In this document: positions 32,948 through 44,873 of the stretch, piece by piece
Numbering within the stretch: the stretch's first letter is position 1
Layout: every line of letters begins with the position of its first letter
Origin: Hibiscus mutabilis
Lineage: Eukaryota; Streptophyta; Magnoliopsida; Malvales; Malvaceae
Length of the DNA: 64,000 nt
NCBI GenBank assembly: GCA_019671005.1
Contig: CM033725.1
Span: forward strand, 35,052,678 to 35,116,677
Reading direction: 5' to 3'
Notes under the pieces: model-generated
What the model saw: only the letters and a program-made list of their open reading frames with translations
Databases searched by the model: none
What the model was told of the DNA's origin: nothing
Position numbers and translations under genes: made by a program

Positions 32948-34937
32948 TAGGGATGTGAAATCAGGTAATCGTTCGGGTTTTTGGTCAGGTCAAATCGGAT
33001 ACGGGTTATGTCAGGTCAATTTAATAGTTCGACTCATATCAGGTCGGATTCGGGTCGACTCAGATCAGGTCGGGTCATTATCAGGTTAATTTCAAATTAA
33101 ATTGAGTTCGGGTTCAGGTCGGGTTAATTTCAGGCCGGGTAAGTTTCAGTTCAAGTCCAAACAGTTCGAGTCTGTATTAGTTAATTAATTGGTTAATTCA
33201 GGTTCGGATAGACTTCAGGTCGAGCCACGTTCAGGTCGGGTCACGTCTTTGACGGATAAAATTTAGGTTGGGGAATATCAGTTTCAAAGTTCAAGTCGGG
33301 TCTTATCGTGTACAAATAGACTTCGGTATGATAATTGTGTGTAAATTTTGAATAAAAATAAAATATTAGTGATTAATATGAGCCAAAATATCCTTAGGAT
33401 GTCGAAATATGTTACAATTTAAAATATATATATATATATAATTGTGACTAAATTGAATTAAACTAAAATTTAAAAGTGAATATTAGGACTAAAATGCAAC
33501 ATTTAAAACGTGGCAGGACTTAAGGGTAATTAACCCCTAACCTAAAAATTAGGCGATTTAATCCCCATTTTTACCAATTAAAACTTTTTCTTCTTTTTTT
33601 TTGATTAAATTGAATGGTGGGAGCCTGGAGGGAAAGAACCCGCCTAATATTTTACATTAGGGGCAATTATTCCTTAGCCCTTCCGACTTTAGATTCTTTT
33701 TATTTAAGTCCCAAATTTTTACTTTTAGGATTTAATTTAATTCAATTGAGTCCCAATTTAGATTAATTTAATTGAAAACTCACATTTAGCTTATATTCAA
33801 TATATACTCTAAGTCTCTAATTTTATTATTAAGTAAAATGAAAATAAAATTAATATAATGTTTAAGGACTAGATTTAACAAAAAATAAATCTTTAAGGAC
33901 ATAATTAAGATAAAATAGAAATTTAAAGGCTTAATCAAGAAGTTTTAAAAGTTTAAGGGATCAATTTGAATGCGGGTTAAAGTATTAAGGCCAAACTAAG
34001 AACTTTAAAAAGTTCAATGTCACCCTATGTAATTTACCCTTTTTTTTAGAATTTTAAACCCAGCCGCACTCTTCTTCTTCCTCCTCTTCCTGCCAACCCT
34101 GTGATTTTTTAGAACTCGGCAAAAACGGGCTGATATTGCCGTTATAGACGCTATCGCAAAATATAACGTCCGCGACAGGACGCTATCGACGTGAATTCGT
34201 TGTCCACCGCAAAATTCTCCAGAAGCGGTTTCGGAAGGTGGCGCGACCGCTATTTCGCGGCCGCAATCGCTTTAGCAGTCCGCGATTTGAATCCATGCCC
34301 TAAACTAAACCATAAACCATTAATACTAAACCAAAATCACAAACCTTAAGGAATCGAATTAATCTCATAAACCAATAATCATAAGCTAAACCATAAATTA
34401 ATCACATAACCAATAACCCTAAACTAAACACTAAACCATAAACTATTAATATTAAACCATAAATCATAAGGAATTATGTTGGCAACATTTAGATATTTAA
34501 TAAAAAATTTAAATATTTTTATATACTACATAATTTATAAATATTAAAAGTAAACGTATTAATTTAATGATCATAGTTAATCATATACCTTAAATAGTAA
34601 AAAATGTATTTTGTCACAATGTAATATAATAAATTCATAATCTCACAACTTCATCAATTGTAACTTATTAGTTAGGGATAATTACCTAAATAGTACCCTA
34701 CCTATTGGCGTGTTTCTGTTTTGGTACCCAGCTAATTTTTTTGACAAAATAGTACCTAACGTTACGTTTTATTTTCAAATTGGTACCTCGCCGTTAAAAG
34801 TTAACGGAAAAACTTATGTTAGTTTTTTTTTATTTTTTTCAATTTCTCTCTCCTAATCACCATATTATTTTTAATGATTTTATTTTTCCAACCAGAACAA
34901 AACCAAAGGAATGATATAAAATGTCTTCTATGCTACA

Positions 34938-35004
34938 GGTGGGATTTGAACCAAGGACCTTATGAAGGAAAGGCTGGGCGCTCAACCATTGAGCCAAGCG
35001 ACAA
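34938..35004 (-). other. tRNA-like sequence, left arm of the MULE element
   Basis: On the minus strand, an A box TGGCTCAATGGTTGAGCG and a B box GGTTCAAATCC (34942-34952) lie at tRNA-like spacing, with a D-stem GCTC/GAGC. The anticodon and acceptor stems are poor, so it is not a functional tRNA gene. It mirrors 35741-35808. Confidence 0.65.
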
Positions 35005-35061
35005 ATTATGATTAAGACAAAGCACAGAAATATTTAACTTAACGAAAGTTACTATAAAGAA

Positions 35062-35265
35062 AATATATTGTTTTAATTTTTACATTATCTAATATATTGT
35101 TTTAATTTTTACATTATCTAATATATTTTGTAAATGTCTACATTATCTAATATATTGTTTTAATTTTTACATTATCTAATATATTGTTTTAATTTTTACA
35201 TTATCTAATATATTGTTTTAATTTTTTACATTCTCTAATATATTGTTTTAAGTTTTACATTCTCT
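35062..35265. repeat. 29-bp tandem repeat, about seven copies
   Basis: Units of the form AATATATTGTTTTAATTTTT plus ACATTATCT start at about 35062, 35091, 35120, 35149, 35178, 35207 and 35237, with drifting copies to about 35340. They fill the spacer between the arms of the MULE-type element. Confidence 0.9.
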
Positions 35266-35601
35266 AATATAATACTATAAAAAACAAATATTTATTTTAT
35301 TTTTTAATTTTTACATTATCTAATATAATATTATGAAAATAAATACATAGTTATTTTATTAATTTTTTAATTATCAAACAAAATGAAAAATAATTTATTA
35401 TTTTATATTATCTAATATAATATAATTTTGCAAATAATTTAAATTTTATATTTTACACCAAATAAAAATTATAAATTTAATTTTTATGAATGTTTAAAAA
35501 TTACTTTTTATAACAAAAATAAATATTTATTTATTTAGTTTAGTGGTAGCAAAATTCAACTTAAATATTAATTCTGATGAATTTAAAATGTGTCATTAAC
35601 T

Positions 35602-35655
35602 TAGTTTAATGGCTTTGCATACTATCTATTTTACAAGGGGTCTCAAGTTCGATTC
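35602..35655 (+). other. Second tRNA-like pol III box pair in the MULE interior
   Basis: TAGTTTAATGG (35602-35612) fits the A box and GTTCGATTC (35647-35655) the B box, 35 bp apart. Another A-box-like TAGTTTAGTGG lies at 35536. Flanks do not fold as a tRNA. Confidence 0.4.
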
Positions 35656-35740
35656 TTTATAATAGCAAAACAAAAATTAATTTTGTGGTGGTAACTTCGG
35701 TTAAGTTAAATATTTTTTTGCTTGGTTTTAATCATAATCT

Positions 35741-35808
35741 ATTGCTTGGCTCAATGGTTGAGCGCCCAGCCTTTGCTTCTTGAGGTCCATGGTTCAAATC
35801 CCACCTGC
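35741..35808 (+). other. tRNA-like sequence, right arm of the MULE element
   Basis: A box TGGCTCAATGGTTGAGCG (35747-35764) and B box GGTTCAAATCC (35791-35801) are both identical to those of the left arm, although the bases between them have drifted. Being in inverted arms, the two would be transcribed outward, in opposite directions. Confidence 0.65.
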
Positions 35809-36478
35809 AATATAAAAGGCATTTATATCCTTTGGTTTTGTTCAACCAATTAGAAGGTGACTAAGAGAGAGAAATTGAAAAAAATAAAAAATCCACATAA
35901 GCTTTTCCGTTAACTTTTAATGGCGAGGTACCAATTTGAAAATAAAACGTAACGTTAGGTACTATTTTGTCAAAAAAATTAGTTGGGTACCAAAACAGGA
36001 ACGCGTCAATAGGTGGGGTACTATTTAGGTAGTTATCCCTATTAGTTATTACAAGTCAGGTAAATATCATATTAGTTCAATAACAAGTCAAATCATTTAC
36101 ATGTTGAGTCAATTACAGATCAAGTTCATAACATGTTAGGTTGATAACAAGCCAGGTAATATCAGTTATTTACCAGGTTAATCTCGGGTTCCAGTTCATA
36201 TCAGGTCGGATGTAGGTCGGGTTCGGTTATCACATTATCAGGTTGATTTCGGGTTCAGGTCGTTCTCAGGTCGAGTGCAGGTCGGGTTCAGATCCAAAAT
36301 TTCCAAGTCCAACTCGTGTTCAGGTCAATACCAGTTCGAACTCGAATTGATTTTGGATCACCAACACCTCGGGTCACAAACAGTTCTGACTCAAGCCAAT
36401 TTCAGTCAGTTATGCAGGTCGAGTCGGCTTTTAACATCCTTATTAACAACTAATTTCAATAGCTTTAATATTTTTTAT

Positions 36479-37223
36479 AGGCTTAAATAACTTTTCCCCC
36501 TAAGCTTTACCTGTTTTCTCAACTTGTCCTCTAAAATACGTTTTGCCCACTTTTGCCCCCTAACGTTTTCGACGTTACTCACATTGCTCCCCACCGTTAA
36601 AAAAATTGTCTTGGCCAATCAGAATGCGCCACATTATTTTTTTTATTTTTAAAATTTAAAATAAAAATAAATTAAATTAAATAAATATATTAAATACCTA
36701 AAGCACCCTCATTTTCATCCCTACTTTTCCCCCTTCTTCCCCGACCCCCCATTTCCCCTTCTTCATTCATCTCCAACCTCATTTCCCTGTTTTTAACCAT
36801 AATTTCCAAATTTTAACTCCCATTTTATTCATCCAGAAAGTCGACTTCAAATTGTTGCAGTCGTCATCTCCGGAAAGTATTTCATAACGTCGCCCTCATG
36901 AGCTGCTTTACTCTTCTCCACCAACTTCTCATTTGATTTTTTTATCTTTTCCAGATTTGTCTACAAGGAAAGAAAAATGATTATGTAACATCAAAGAGCA
37001 AGTGCAATATTAGAGTTCATGAAATTCTAAATAAACCAAAAATAAAAACCCATCACTCATTTGCAACTTTTATTGTTACTTTCGCAATACAGTCTGCAAA
37101 TGCTATGCTAGTTGATGAAATTCTATGTAAACCAAACAAAGCCTATCAATTATTTACAAGTTGCAGTCTTTAATTTTCCTTTTAAAAAAACAAACAGATT
37201 AGAAAAAGTCTCACCTTTAACAT
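36479..37223 (-). other. Probable MULE end with a candidate captured exon
   Basis: GGCTTAAATAACTTTTCCCC from 36480 and the following TTTGCCCCCTAACGTTT phrase look like a Mutator-type terminus; no matching right end is present because the Tekay LTR begins at 37224. On the minus strand, a pyrimidine-rich stretch ending TTCCTTGTAG precedes a 38-codon open segment (36960-36847) reading NLEKIKKSNEKLVEKSKAA and ending at TGA. This could be a transduplicated terminal exon. I do not recognise the gene. Confidence 0.35.
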
Positions 37224-39863
37224 TGTAACCCCCTAGACCGGCCTATGCGGAAGGACCAAGTCAAAGGGGCACATCTCAACTTAAATATCTAAATTAAAAA
37301 TCTGTCAAATATTTAAATATTTAATTTGAATATATATATATATATATAACAACGTAAACTGATAAAGTCATCTTTATAAACCTGACATATAATGATTACA
37401 AAATAGGCAACATCAAGTAATGTATCAAAAAGATCGTAACAAAACGTCATATATCTCAAAATATAGGCACATGTCACCCTGAAATAACAAAATGGTGGAT
37501 AGAAACATTACAATCTATATAGAATACGGAATGTGTCAATCCTCCGAGTGTCAGATATAGGGTAGCCTATCCAAAATATCTGAAAATGGAGAAAGAGGGG
37601 GTATGAGCTAGAGAGCTCAGTGTGTTCCAACAGTGCAAGTAAAAACATTTATATCAATAGCATAGTAAAACATTTCAGTAAGACATGTTCATACGCATGC
37701 AAGTTTCCATAACTTAACTACCCTCCAACCGAACTCCATGATACGGTTCCCCAGAACGGTATCATATACAGGCGTTAACCCGAGCCCATTGGGCATGGGT
37801 ACCACCCTAAGGGAATACCTTAGGTCCGGGCGAAATTACCCTAGCTGAAGCGTAGGAACTGAATACGGGCGGAATTACCCTAGCTGAAGCATATGAACCT
37901 CATACGGGCAGAATTACCAGTCGTATCAGGGCTGAACCTTACGATACTCCATATCATAACCCAAGTACCCTAATTATTCAGTCCATGCAGCATTATAGTA
38001 TGTAGTAGTAAACAGTAAGAACAACACTCGATGACCACAATTTTATACTGATAAACGATAATCATAGAGCATGTTTGTCATATCGGGTACTAGGGCATAT
38101 ATCAATCATATAGTATAATCATGCTTACTTCAGAAAATATGCTATGTTCGTGTGAAATCAAGTAAATAATCATGTGCACATAATCGGTTTGATAGAACAT
38201 AAAAAGCAGGAATAACAATTAGAAATCAGTCATATAGCACATAAGGAACACGCCTCAAAAGTCATGCATGTCTGATAATCTACTGGGCACCGGGATTACG
38301 CTCTATTACGGTACTGAAACCTAGATTGACAAGGATTACGGTTACTAACAGATTCACATCTTGATCGAAATAAAATACTAAGTTATGGAACCGTACGAGT
38401 GAAGATGAGATCACGGGGCAGTACTGATTGGGAATAGCTGGGCTAGGCGAAGGCACGATCGGGAGATCCACGAGTATATTTAATCAAAACATCAATGTCA
38501 GTCATTTGTTCAACAACTTTTCTCAAATAATTTAACTTAAGACAAATGCATGTTCAAGTTCAATGTCCCATTTGGAGGCTTTCGGGTTATAATTTCACGA
38601 AACAAGCTTCAAAATCAGACTCAGGACATCGGAAAACATAAAATAAGGCTTTTCGAGAAAAGTTGGCTTTTTGGTCAAAGTTAACGCTGACGTCAACAGT
38701 CAAAGTCAACATTGACGTCATGCTGACATCACTAGTCAAAGTCAGCATGACGTCACTAGTCAACTGATTGACTCGGTGAGTTGACTCACTAGGTTGATTC
38801 GGGCGAGTAACTCACTAGGTTAACGCGGGTGAGTTGACTCTCTGGGTTGACTCGGTCGAGTTGACTCGGGCAAGTTGACTCACTGGGTTGACTCAGGCGA
38901 GTTGACTCACTGGGTTGACTCGGTCAATGGGTTAAACCTGGGGTTAGGTTTGGGTCAACTCTGGTCGGGTTCGGGTCAACTTAGGTCGGGTTTACTAATA
39001 GGCCCAGACCAGTTTGGTCTGGTCTGGTTCAGGCAGCTCGATCTACGGGTCAAGCCAGGTCTAGGTCGGCCAGCTCAATAGCCACCGTCCAGAGCGGTCA
39101 GAAATCACCCCAAACGGCGCGTGAAGCCCACACGAGACCGAAATGGCCAGAAAATGCCAAAAATGCACCGGAAATCGCACAAAACTCCTATAACTCATCC
39201 AAAATCTTGAATTTAAGCCAGAAATTGTACCAAACTTACCAATTCAGAAAGGAAAGTGATCAGGTTCAGTGTAACTCTGACGGGGTTTAACATGGTGGCG
39301 AACCGAAGATCGAAGGCATGAGTTTTTACCGGCTCAGCACAGATAAGGCAGCGGTGGTACTGGACCGTCAAACGGCTAGCCACGGTAGCTGGAAAAAGCA
39401 AAACCCGAAAGGGTTTAACCCTAGGTTCAACGAACCTAAATTCCTCGATTACCAGCGATTGCAACGGCGGCCGACCGCGTGGCTTTAGGGGTTTTGGTCG
39501 GTGCAAGGTGGCGATCACGAGGGTAATGAAGGTGCACGGCACAGCGGCACGTTGGGGGCAGATCGGGTTGTTGACCGATGGAGAAAGGGGTGGGTCGGGA
39601 AAAATGGGGGTTCTGGGTCCCTTGTTTAGGGTAGATGATCCTAATTAATGCCATAAAGAGGGGTAGGTGAGATATTTGTATTATTTTATTATTTTAACTT
39701 TTTCAAGAACCACTTAAAAATAAGTGGGTATAACTTATATCCAAGAGCTTGCTTAGCTCAATTGGTTATAATATAGGTCCATGCAGCCAAGGTCTCAGGT
39801 TCAAAACCCCTTGGCTGCCATCCCAATCATCATTTTCATTTTTTAACCTTCTGGGGTGTTACA
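37224..39863 (-). repeat. Tekay-like 3' LTR (complete, 2.6 kb)
   Basis: On the plus strand it runs TGTAACCCCC to GGGGTGTTACA; on the coding strand it starts TGTAACACCCC. It contains a dense set of GAGTTGACTCACTGGGTTGACTC-like and GACGTCA-like repeats near 38690-38900 and a tRNA-like hairpin at 39754-39818. It matches 44874-47052 over the shared part with many substitutions. Confidence 0.92.
39754..39818 (+). other. tRNA-like pol III boxes with a 10-bp hairpin in the Tekay LTR
   Basis: TAGCTCAATTGG (39754-39765) fits an A box and GGTTCAAAACC (39798-39808) a B box. The B box lies in the loop of a perfect 10-bp stem, GCAGCCAAGG (39783-39792) with CCTTGGCTGC (39809-39818). It is antisense to the element. 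The equivalent part of the other LTR has been lost, so I cannot tell whether it is a regular LTR component. Confidence 0.5.
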
Positions 39864-39875
39864 ACTCTCCCCTCC

Positions 39876-40624
39876 CTAAAAAGAAATTTCGGCCAAAAAT
39901 TTACTTGAGTTGAACAGATGTGGGAACTGCTCTTCCATTGGCTCAATGGTCTCCCAAGTAGCTTCTTCTGGACCACGATTACTCCATTGAACTTTAACCA
40001 TAGGAATGCACTGATTCCTCAAAACTCTCTCATTTTGATCCAAGATCTGAACATGCTCCTCCTCATAAGACAAATCTGGCCTCACTCCACATCATGTACC
40101 TGAATAACATGGCTCGAATCCGGGTGGTACTACCTCAACATGGATACATGAAATACATCATGAATACGGCTAAGCTAGGGAGGCAACTCAAGCTGATAAG
40201 CAACAGGTCTAACTCTCTTTAGAATGCAGTATGGTCCGATAAATTTGGGGCTCAGCTTTCCTCTATGCCCGAATCTCATAACTTTCTTCTACGAAAATAC
40301 CTTCAGAAAAACCTGATCACCGACCTCGAACTCAATGTCTTTTCTCTTACGATCAGCATATGACTTTTGTCTGTCAAAAGCCTCTTTTAGACGGTCACGA
40401 ATCAATCTGACAGTCTCTTCAGTCTCTCGAACCAACTATGGGCCTAAGGTCTTCCTATTATACAACTCTGTCCAGCAGATAGGAGTACGACATCTATGAC
40501 CAAATAGAGCCTCATATGGTGCCATACGGATGCTAGCCTGATAGTTGTTGTTGTAAGCAAACTCAACCGAGGGTAAGAAATCCTCCCAACTACCGCGAAA
40601 GTCGATCACACAACCTCGCAACAT
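39876..40624 (-). pseudogene. Tekay-like integrase C terminus and chromodomain
   Basis: 40624-40436 gives the end of the integrase core (FRGSWEDFLPSVEFAYNN, MAPYEALFGHRCRTP). After a stop, the GPY/F region (GKLSPKFIGPY, then VAYQLELPP and IHDVFHVSML) is readable with further stops. 40085-39876 gives a chromodomain (VKVQWSNRGPEEATWETIEPME) that in this lineage binds modified histone H3. The coding strand ends shortly before the polypurine tract AGGGAGGGGAGAGT (39864-39877 region). Confidence 0.85.
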
Positions 40625-40636
40625 ATCATCAAGGAT

Positions 40637-42595
40637 CTAAATCACCATTTCGGACTGACCATCGTTCTGTGGATGGAAAGATGTACTAAAGTTCAGTCGA
40701 GTACCCAAAGCACTGTGCAAAGCCACCCAAAATTGAGAAGTGAACCTCGAATCACGATCAGAGATGATGGATAAGGGTACACCATGCAGTCTGACGATCT
40801 CAGAGATATACAGTTTAGCCAGCTTCTCCAAAGAATAAGTAACTCGAACATGAATAAAATGAGCTGACTTAGTGAGTTGGTCGAAAATCACCCAAACAGA
40901 ATCCTTTTTAGAAGGAGTCAAAGGTAGCCTTGTAACAAAATCCACCGTGATACACTCCCACTTCCACTCGAGAATCATGATGGGTTGCAACAGACCAGAA
41001 GGATGTTGGTGTTCTGCCTTAACCTGTTGGCAAGTCAAACACCGTGACATATAGTCGGAAATGTCCTTCTTCATTCCAACCCAACGATATCTCTGCCTCA
41101 GATTCTGGTACATCATGTCCCTACCGGGGTACATAGCATAAGGGCTACTATGAGCCTCACTGAGGATAGCCCGTTTCAACTCGGCATCATCTGGAACACA
41201 ATATCGGCCTTTAAAGCACAAGACCCCATCTTGGCCAAAAGCATAAACAGAGGTAGATCCCTGCTCAACCTGTTGTATGACAGGAAGTAAGGAACTATCA
41301 TGGAGCTGCTTGGCCTTAATCTCCTCGACCAATGTCGGTTTAACCTGCAACTCTGCTAATAGACTGCCATCATCATAGATACTCATCCTGGCAAACAAAG
41401 ATCTCAAGTCTAAAATAGCCTTACGGCTCAAAGCATCAACAACAACATTGGCTTTCCCCGGGTGATACTCAATCACACAATTATAATCTTTAAGAAGCTC
41501 AAGCCAACGACGCTGTCTCAAATTAAGCTCTTTCTGTGTAAGAAGGTACTTCAGGCTCTTATGATCTATATAGATGTAACATTTCTCTCCGTAGAGATAG
41601 TGTCTCCAAATCTTCAAGGCAAAAACTACACCGGCCATCTCCATACCATGAGTAGGATAGTTACACTCATGTGGCCTCAACTGATGAGACGCATAAGCGA
41701 TCACTCTGCCATTCTGCATCAAAACACAACCAAGTTCGAAGTGCGATGCATCACTATAAACTGTGAAATCCTTCCCAGACTCAGGCTGGGTCAAAACTGG
41801 AGCTTGTGTCAAAGCTATCTTCATCTTCTCGAAGCTATCCTGCTGAGTATTAGTCCAAATAAATGGAACATTCTTCCTTAACAGCTTCGTTAGAGGGGCA
41901 ACAATAATGGAGAAACCCTCGACAAAGCGTCTGTAATACCTAGCTAAACCCAAAAAACTGCGGATCTCAGAAACATTCCTGGGTTGTTTCCAACTTACAA
42001 TGGCCTTGATCTTGCTCAGATCAACCTGGATACCTCGAGCCGATACCACATGTCCAAGAAAGGTCACCTCGTTGAGCCAGAATTCACACTTGCTCAACTT
42101 GGTATACAATTTGTCTTCTCTGAGGGTCTGCAGAACAATCCTCAAATGCCCGACATGTTCTGCCTCAGTCCGAAAGTAGACCAAAATGTCATCAATGAAC
42201 ACCACTACAAACTGGTCCAAGTAGGGCCGAAATACACGGTTCATCAGATCTATAAAGGCGGCAGGAGCATTAGTCAGACCAAAAGACATTACTAGAAACT
42301 CATAATGCCTATATCTGGTGCGAATGGCCATCTTCGCTACATCGGACCCCTTTATCTTCAACTGATAATACCCGAAATGGAGATCAATCTTCGAGAAAAC
42401 TGTGGCTCCTCGAAACTGATCGAATAAGTCATCAATCCTGGGTAGCGGGTACTTATTCTTAAATGTCAGTTTATTCAACTTTCGGTAGTCAATGTACTGC
42501 CTGAGAGAACCATCTTTCTTTTTCACAAAAAGAACAGGTTCTCCCCAAGGCGAAGAACTAGGTCGGATGAATCCTCGGTCTAAGAGCTCTTGCAA
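40637..42595 (-). pseudogene. Tekay-like RT, RNase H and integrase (652 codons open)
   Basis: The longest open frame in the window. RT spans about residues 1-180 with FVKKKDGSLRQYIDYRKLN, MSFGLTNAPAAF and the catalytic FIDD at 133-136. RNase H follows (FTVYSDASH, then GMEMAGVVFALKIWRHYLYG), then the integrase zinc region (EAHSSPYAMYPGRDMMYQNL, CLTCQQ) and core with D (TVDFV), D (ISDRD) and E (DGQSE). The zinc-region histidine expected in AMHPG is Tyr, which would weaken zinc binding. It ends at a TAG where relatives carry Gln. A frameshift near 42590 separates it from the protease frame. Confidence 0.9.
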
Positions 42596-43310
42596 CTGAA
42601 CTTCAGCTCCTTAAGCTCCTTAGAAGCCATATGGTAGGGATTCATAGAAACTGGCACAGATCTCGGATAGGTCTCAATCTCAAACTCGACATCCCTATTT
42701 GGAGGTAACCTTGGTAACTCCTCGGGGAAAACATCATGAAACTCGCTAACAGTGCAAATCTTCTCAATCTTAGACAAATAACCTTTGGTATTCAAGAAAC
42801 AGGCAATGAAGGTCTGATACCCCTTTTGGATCATCTTGTCAACAGTCAAGGCAGATATGACATTAGACAGATACCCTCGGCGTTCACCAACAAGAACCAT
42901 TGCCCGATCATCAGAAGTCTTCAGAACTGTTCTCTTGGACTCACAATCTAAGTTAACCCGATGTTTAGTCAGCCAATCCATGCCCAGAATTAGATCAAAC
43001 TCTTCTAATGGTAGCTCCATAAGGTCGGCTGGGAAGATTTCCCCTTGAACTTCGAGGGGACATCGCCGAAAAACCCTATCCACAACCACTGATTGGCCCA
43101 CCAGACTCATAACTGTAACTATACTCTCTATGGTCTCAACTAGAATCTAGAGGTCTCGGGATACAAATTTTGAAATGTAGGAATGGGTGGAACTGTTGTC
43201 AAGCAATGCCAAGTATGGGACAGAAAATATAATAAATGTACCTGCAATGACGTATGGCTCATCTCTATCGTCACGACGTCTAGTAGTATAAACAAGTGCA
43301 GGTTGTCTGG
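42580..43310 (-). pseudogene. Tekay-like protease and RT start
   Basis: Protease reads AYVIAGTF-like sequence, ALLDNSSTHSYI at the active site (normally D-S/T-G) and LILGMDWLTKHRVNLDC. It continues through FHDVFPEELPRLPPNRDVEFEI, the conserved entry to RT. DNS in place of DSG replaces the active-site Gly by Ser. A TAG follows VSRDL. The frame breaks after SKELKELK just before the RT block. Confidence 0.82.
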
Positions 43311-44690
43311 CCTCAGTCATGACCGGTCCCCACTCTGATGTGATCGGCCTCTACTATCAGTTCTAGCAGTAGACTTGGGAGCTATACTCTGGTAACACCC
43401 TAAACTCGGTGTCTGAACAGATGTATGGGAACGGGCTGGAGTCTGGGAATGGGCAGGGGTCTGAAACGATGATCGGTCTACAGAAGGTGGATGTGGACAC
43501 TCTTTCTGGAAGTGCTCAGTAGACCCACAACGAAAGCAAGCACCAAACATCTTCCTACACTCTCCTCGGTGTAACATACCATAATACTCACACAAAGGTA
43601 TATAGTGAACCCAGATGAATCACCTCGACTAACAGCTAGGCCATATGGTGCCGGGGGCCTATAACTCGAACCACCCCTCTGATATGCTGCAGTGCGAGCC
43701 CTCTTATCAGGGCACGCATGAGACTCTCCCTAGCCAGAGGGTCTTCAAGATCGATCTCGGTCTCAGTCTTACCCTCGATCCCTACCTCTATCCCGGTCTC
43801 TATCTCTACTACTCTGACTAGCTGTTAAAATCTCCATATGTTCTGCAGTCTTGACCCGGTTCACCAAATCCTCAAACACCTCATCATGGTGTGTAGCCAC
43901 CCGATCACGTATCCCAATACGAAGGCCCTCTAAAAATTTGTCGCATCTGTCCTTCTCGGTAGAAACTAAACTAGCACTGTACTTTTGCAACTCTAGAAAT
44001 TGTATCTCATACTCAGCCACTGTCATAGAACCCTATATCAGGTCCTTGAATGCTTGACGTCTCTCCCTCAAGAAACGTTCGCCCAGGTAACGGTTCCTAA
44101 ATCGTTCCTTGAAGAATTCTCATGTTAATCGATCTGAAGGAACGCTACTCATAATGGACTCCCACTAGGTGCGGGCATTCCCATTCAGCATAGATACAAC
44201 ACCCAAGTATTTCTTGTATGGCTCAAAACCCATCTCATCCATTTGTCGCTCGGTGTCATACAACAATTCCTCAACCTCGGTCGGTGCTCCACTAAGAGAT
44301 CCCGAGAAGGTCCTGATCCCGTTAGCAAACAAGGGCTGGGAGATGGGGGATTCTGGAGCGACACCCGATGCTCTGACTACACCGTGAATCAGCTGAAGAA
44401 ACTGTCTACTCAAACTCTCATCAGTAACTCCAGTCATAGGCTCGGGCCCAGAAACTGTTGCTCCTCTGACCAGAGTAGTCATATCAATACCAAGAGCAGA
44501 TGGTGGAACCGTCAAAATTGAGGGACCACGAGGGGTGGGAGGCTTTACAGAAGCTGAAGGATCAACAGGGGCTGAAGTGTTTGTAGGGGCAGCTAGATCG
44601 ACCACTGGATCCTCAATCGAGTCCGTAAATCTAGCGGTTCGACCTCGCCCACGGGCGGGTCGTCGGCCTCTTTTGGTGATTATATCGGAG
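43311..44690 (-). pseudogene. gag: Tekay-like gag
   Basis: The coding strand begins in a basic RGRRPARGRGR segment near 44670 whose start codon appears lost (ATA). A proline/serine-rich region and the capsid part follow (SGAPTEVEELLYDTERQMDEMG, GNART, FFKERFRNRYLGE, MTVAEYEIQFLELQKYS), with stops at about 44165, 44125 and 44030. An RDRDRDRGRDRG repeat precedes the zinc knuckle C-F-R-C-G-S-T-E-H-F-Q-K-E-C (43497-43538, CX2CX4HX4C). Broken, but all landmarks remain. Confidence 0.85.
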
Positions 44691-44855
44691 GATCTCTACA
44701 AGAAATAGAACCTAAGATTAGTTTATGACACTGGAGAATCAAACACGATTAAACATAAAACTTGGTGACATGGCCCATTTCATAAAACTTTGTAAAACTT
44801 TTCAAAGTAATACTTTAAATGGACTCACCCACGGTCTGAGGTTTTAAAACCAAAA

Positions 44856-44867
44856 GCTCTGATACCA
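44856..44867 (-). other. Tekay-like primer binding site (initiator tRNA-Met)
   Basis: GCTCTGATACCA on the plus strand is TGGTATCAGAGC on the coding strand, the standard primer site complementary to the 3' end of initiator tRNA-Met. It lies six bases inside the LTR that starts at 44874. Confidence 0.95.
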
Positions 44868-44873
44868 ATCAAA

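Larger units (their letters stand above)
34675..36039. mobile_element. Mutator-type inverted-repeat element (MITE/foldback)
   Basis: Ends GGGATAATTACC and GGTAGTTATCCC are the start of inverted repeats of about 350-380 bp (34675-35052 against 35691-36039). Perfect 9-bp duplications TATTAGTTA flank it (34666-34674 and 36040-36048), as Mutator-like elements make. Arms contain CCGTTAAAAGTTAACGG and tRNA-like sequences; the centre has a 29-bp tandem repeat. No ORF, so it is non-autonomous. Confidence 0.88.
32948..36442. mobile_element. hAT-like element, old, with inner insertions
   Basis: The left end TAGGGATGTGAAATC and the inverted right end (TAAGGATGTTAAAAGC on the other strand) form an imperfect TIR like hAT families. 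The 8-bp flanks TTAATAGC and TTAACAAC agree at 6 positions. Both subterminal parts (32960-33320 and 36050-36430) are built of degenerate GGTCGGGTTCAGGTC-type repeats. The centre holds a (TA)n run at 33423-33441, CCATAAACC-type repeats (34307-34480) and the MULE-type element at 34675-36039. No transposase is seen. Confidence 0.55.

Noticed and set aside
34938..35004. Functional tRNA gene
   Set aside because: A and B boxes are present but acceptor and anticodon stems do not pair; it is embedded in a transposon arm.
41462..41881. 139-codon plus-strand ORF opposite the Tekay-like RT
   Set aside because: Antisense of a well-supported pol frame with conserved motifs.
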